Positions 63,967 to 64,000 of a stretch of DNA of 64,000 nucleotides are shown here, piece after piece. The stretch is taken from positions 806,001 through 870,000 of the forward strand of contig CAVSQX010000004.1 of assembly GCA_963730225.1 (NCBI GenBank), given 5' to 3'. Position 1 is the stretch's first letter. Every line of letters begins with the position of its first letter. The notes under the pieces are model-generated. The model was given only the letters and a program-made list of their open reading frames with translations, was not told the origin of the DNA and did not search any database. This DNA is from CAVSQX01 sp963730225 (lineage in GTDB: Bacteria > Planctomycetota > Phycisphaerae > Tepidisphaerales > Tepidisphaeraceae). The position numbers were made by a program, and so were the translations under genes.

Positions 63967-64000
63967 TTAGTTGGTTGCGCCGATCGTCGCGGTCTGCGGG
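63967..64000 (-). CDS. 3' end of the gene upstream of flgH (probably flgA)
   Basis: Only the last ten codons are in the window (PQTATIGATN, stop TAA at 63967-63969). By gene order in related flagellar operons this should be the P-ring chaperone flgA, but ten residues cannot prove it. Confidence 0.4.
   Translation of the reverse strand, partial: PQTATIGATN

Overview
The window reads as a piece of chromosome from a planctomycete, most likely class Phycisphaerae. Four things point there: surface proteins with the planctomycete LEPRxLL-type N-terminal motif (two cyclophilins and a sedolisin), a PEP-CTERM protein, a large prepilin-like protein ending in a VDGH motif, and a flgH-flgI-flgJ-flgN-flgK-flgL-fliW-csrA-fliC block. 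The DNA is GC-rich, so many long antisense reading frames are spurious. No tRNA, rRNA, CRISPR array, transposase or prophage was recognised.

Layout. 1-2010: 5' two thirds of gyrA (minus). 2155-8500: minus-strand run of a small membrane protein, a KdkA/WaaP-like kinase, purU, a frameshifted membrane TPR protein and a two-domain M16 peptidase. 8616-11595: a methyltransferase, a higBA pair with a broken toxin, and an HD-GYP protein with a degenerate first domain. 11766-13519: aroC (frameshifted) and a membrane protein. 13525-18949: two tandem surface cyclophilins. 19166-25809: folC, rimO, a Uma2 protein and a lipid cluster pgsA-pgpA-uppP. 25916-28442: amidohydrolase, PH-domain protein, hpt. 28571-36131: a glycosyltransferase region (GT2, GT4, TPR plus GT9-like, TPR plus GT41) with a MoaD-like protein and a BNR/Asp-box protein in between. 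36135-43862: LOG protein, thyX, a multi-pass membrane protein, PilZ, ECF sigma/anti-sigma, ribBA, a second pgsA-like gene, GNAT. 43930-48811: coiled-coil pair, HIT, MacB-type permease, YjbQ, zinc-ribbon protein, GT2. 49037-54847: sedolisin with SdrD-like domains, a PEP-CTERM protein, a 984-bp non-coding stretch, the prepilin-like protein. 54900-64000: flagellar late genes, all minus.

The flagellar block is the clearest functional unit: L and P rings, rod-binding protein, hook-associated chaperone, both hook-filament junction proteins, the FliW-CsrA regulatory pair, then flagellin. FliW and CsrA next to flagellin, and GGA motifs over the flagellin ribosome binding site, fit post-transcriptional control of flagellin by partner switching.

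Two general signals stand out. First, at least six single-base frameshifts occur in five genes, including aroC, nearly all at G/C runs; this looks more like consensus sequence error than gene decay, and affected genes should be read as probably intact unless reads say otherwise. Second, long inverted repeats of at least three families sit in gene junctions; in one case they supply the stop codons of both convergent neighbours and in another the ribosome binding region of a gene.
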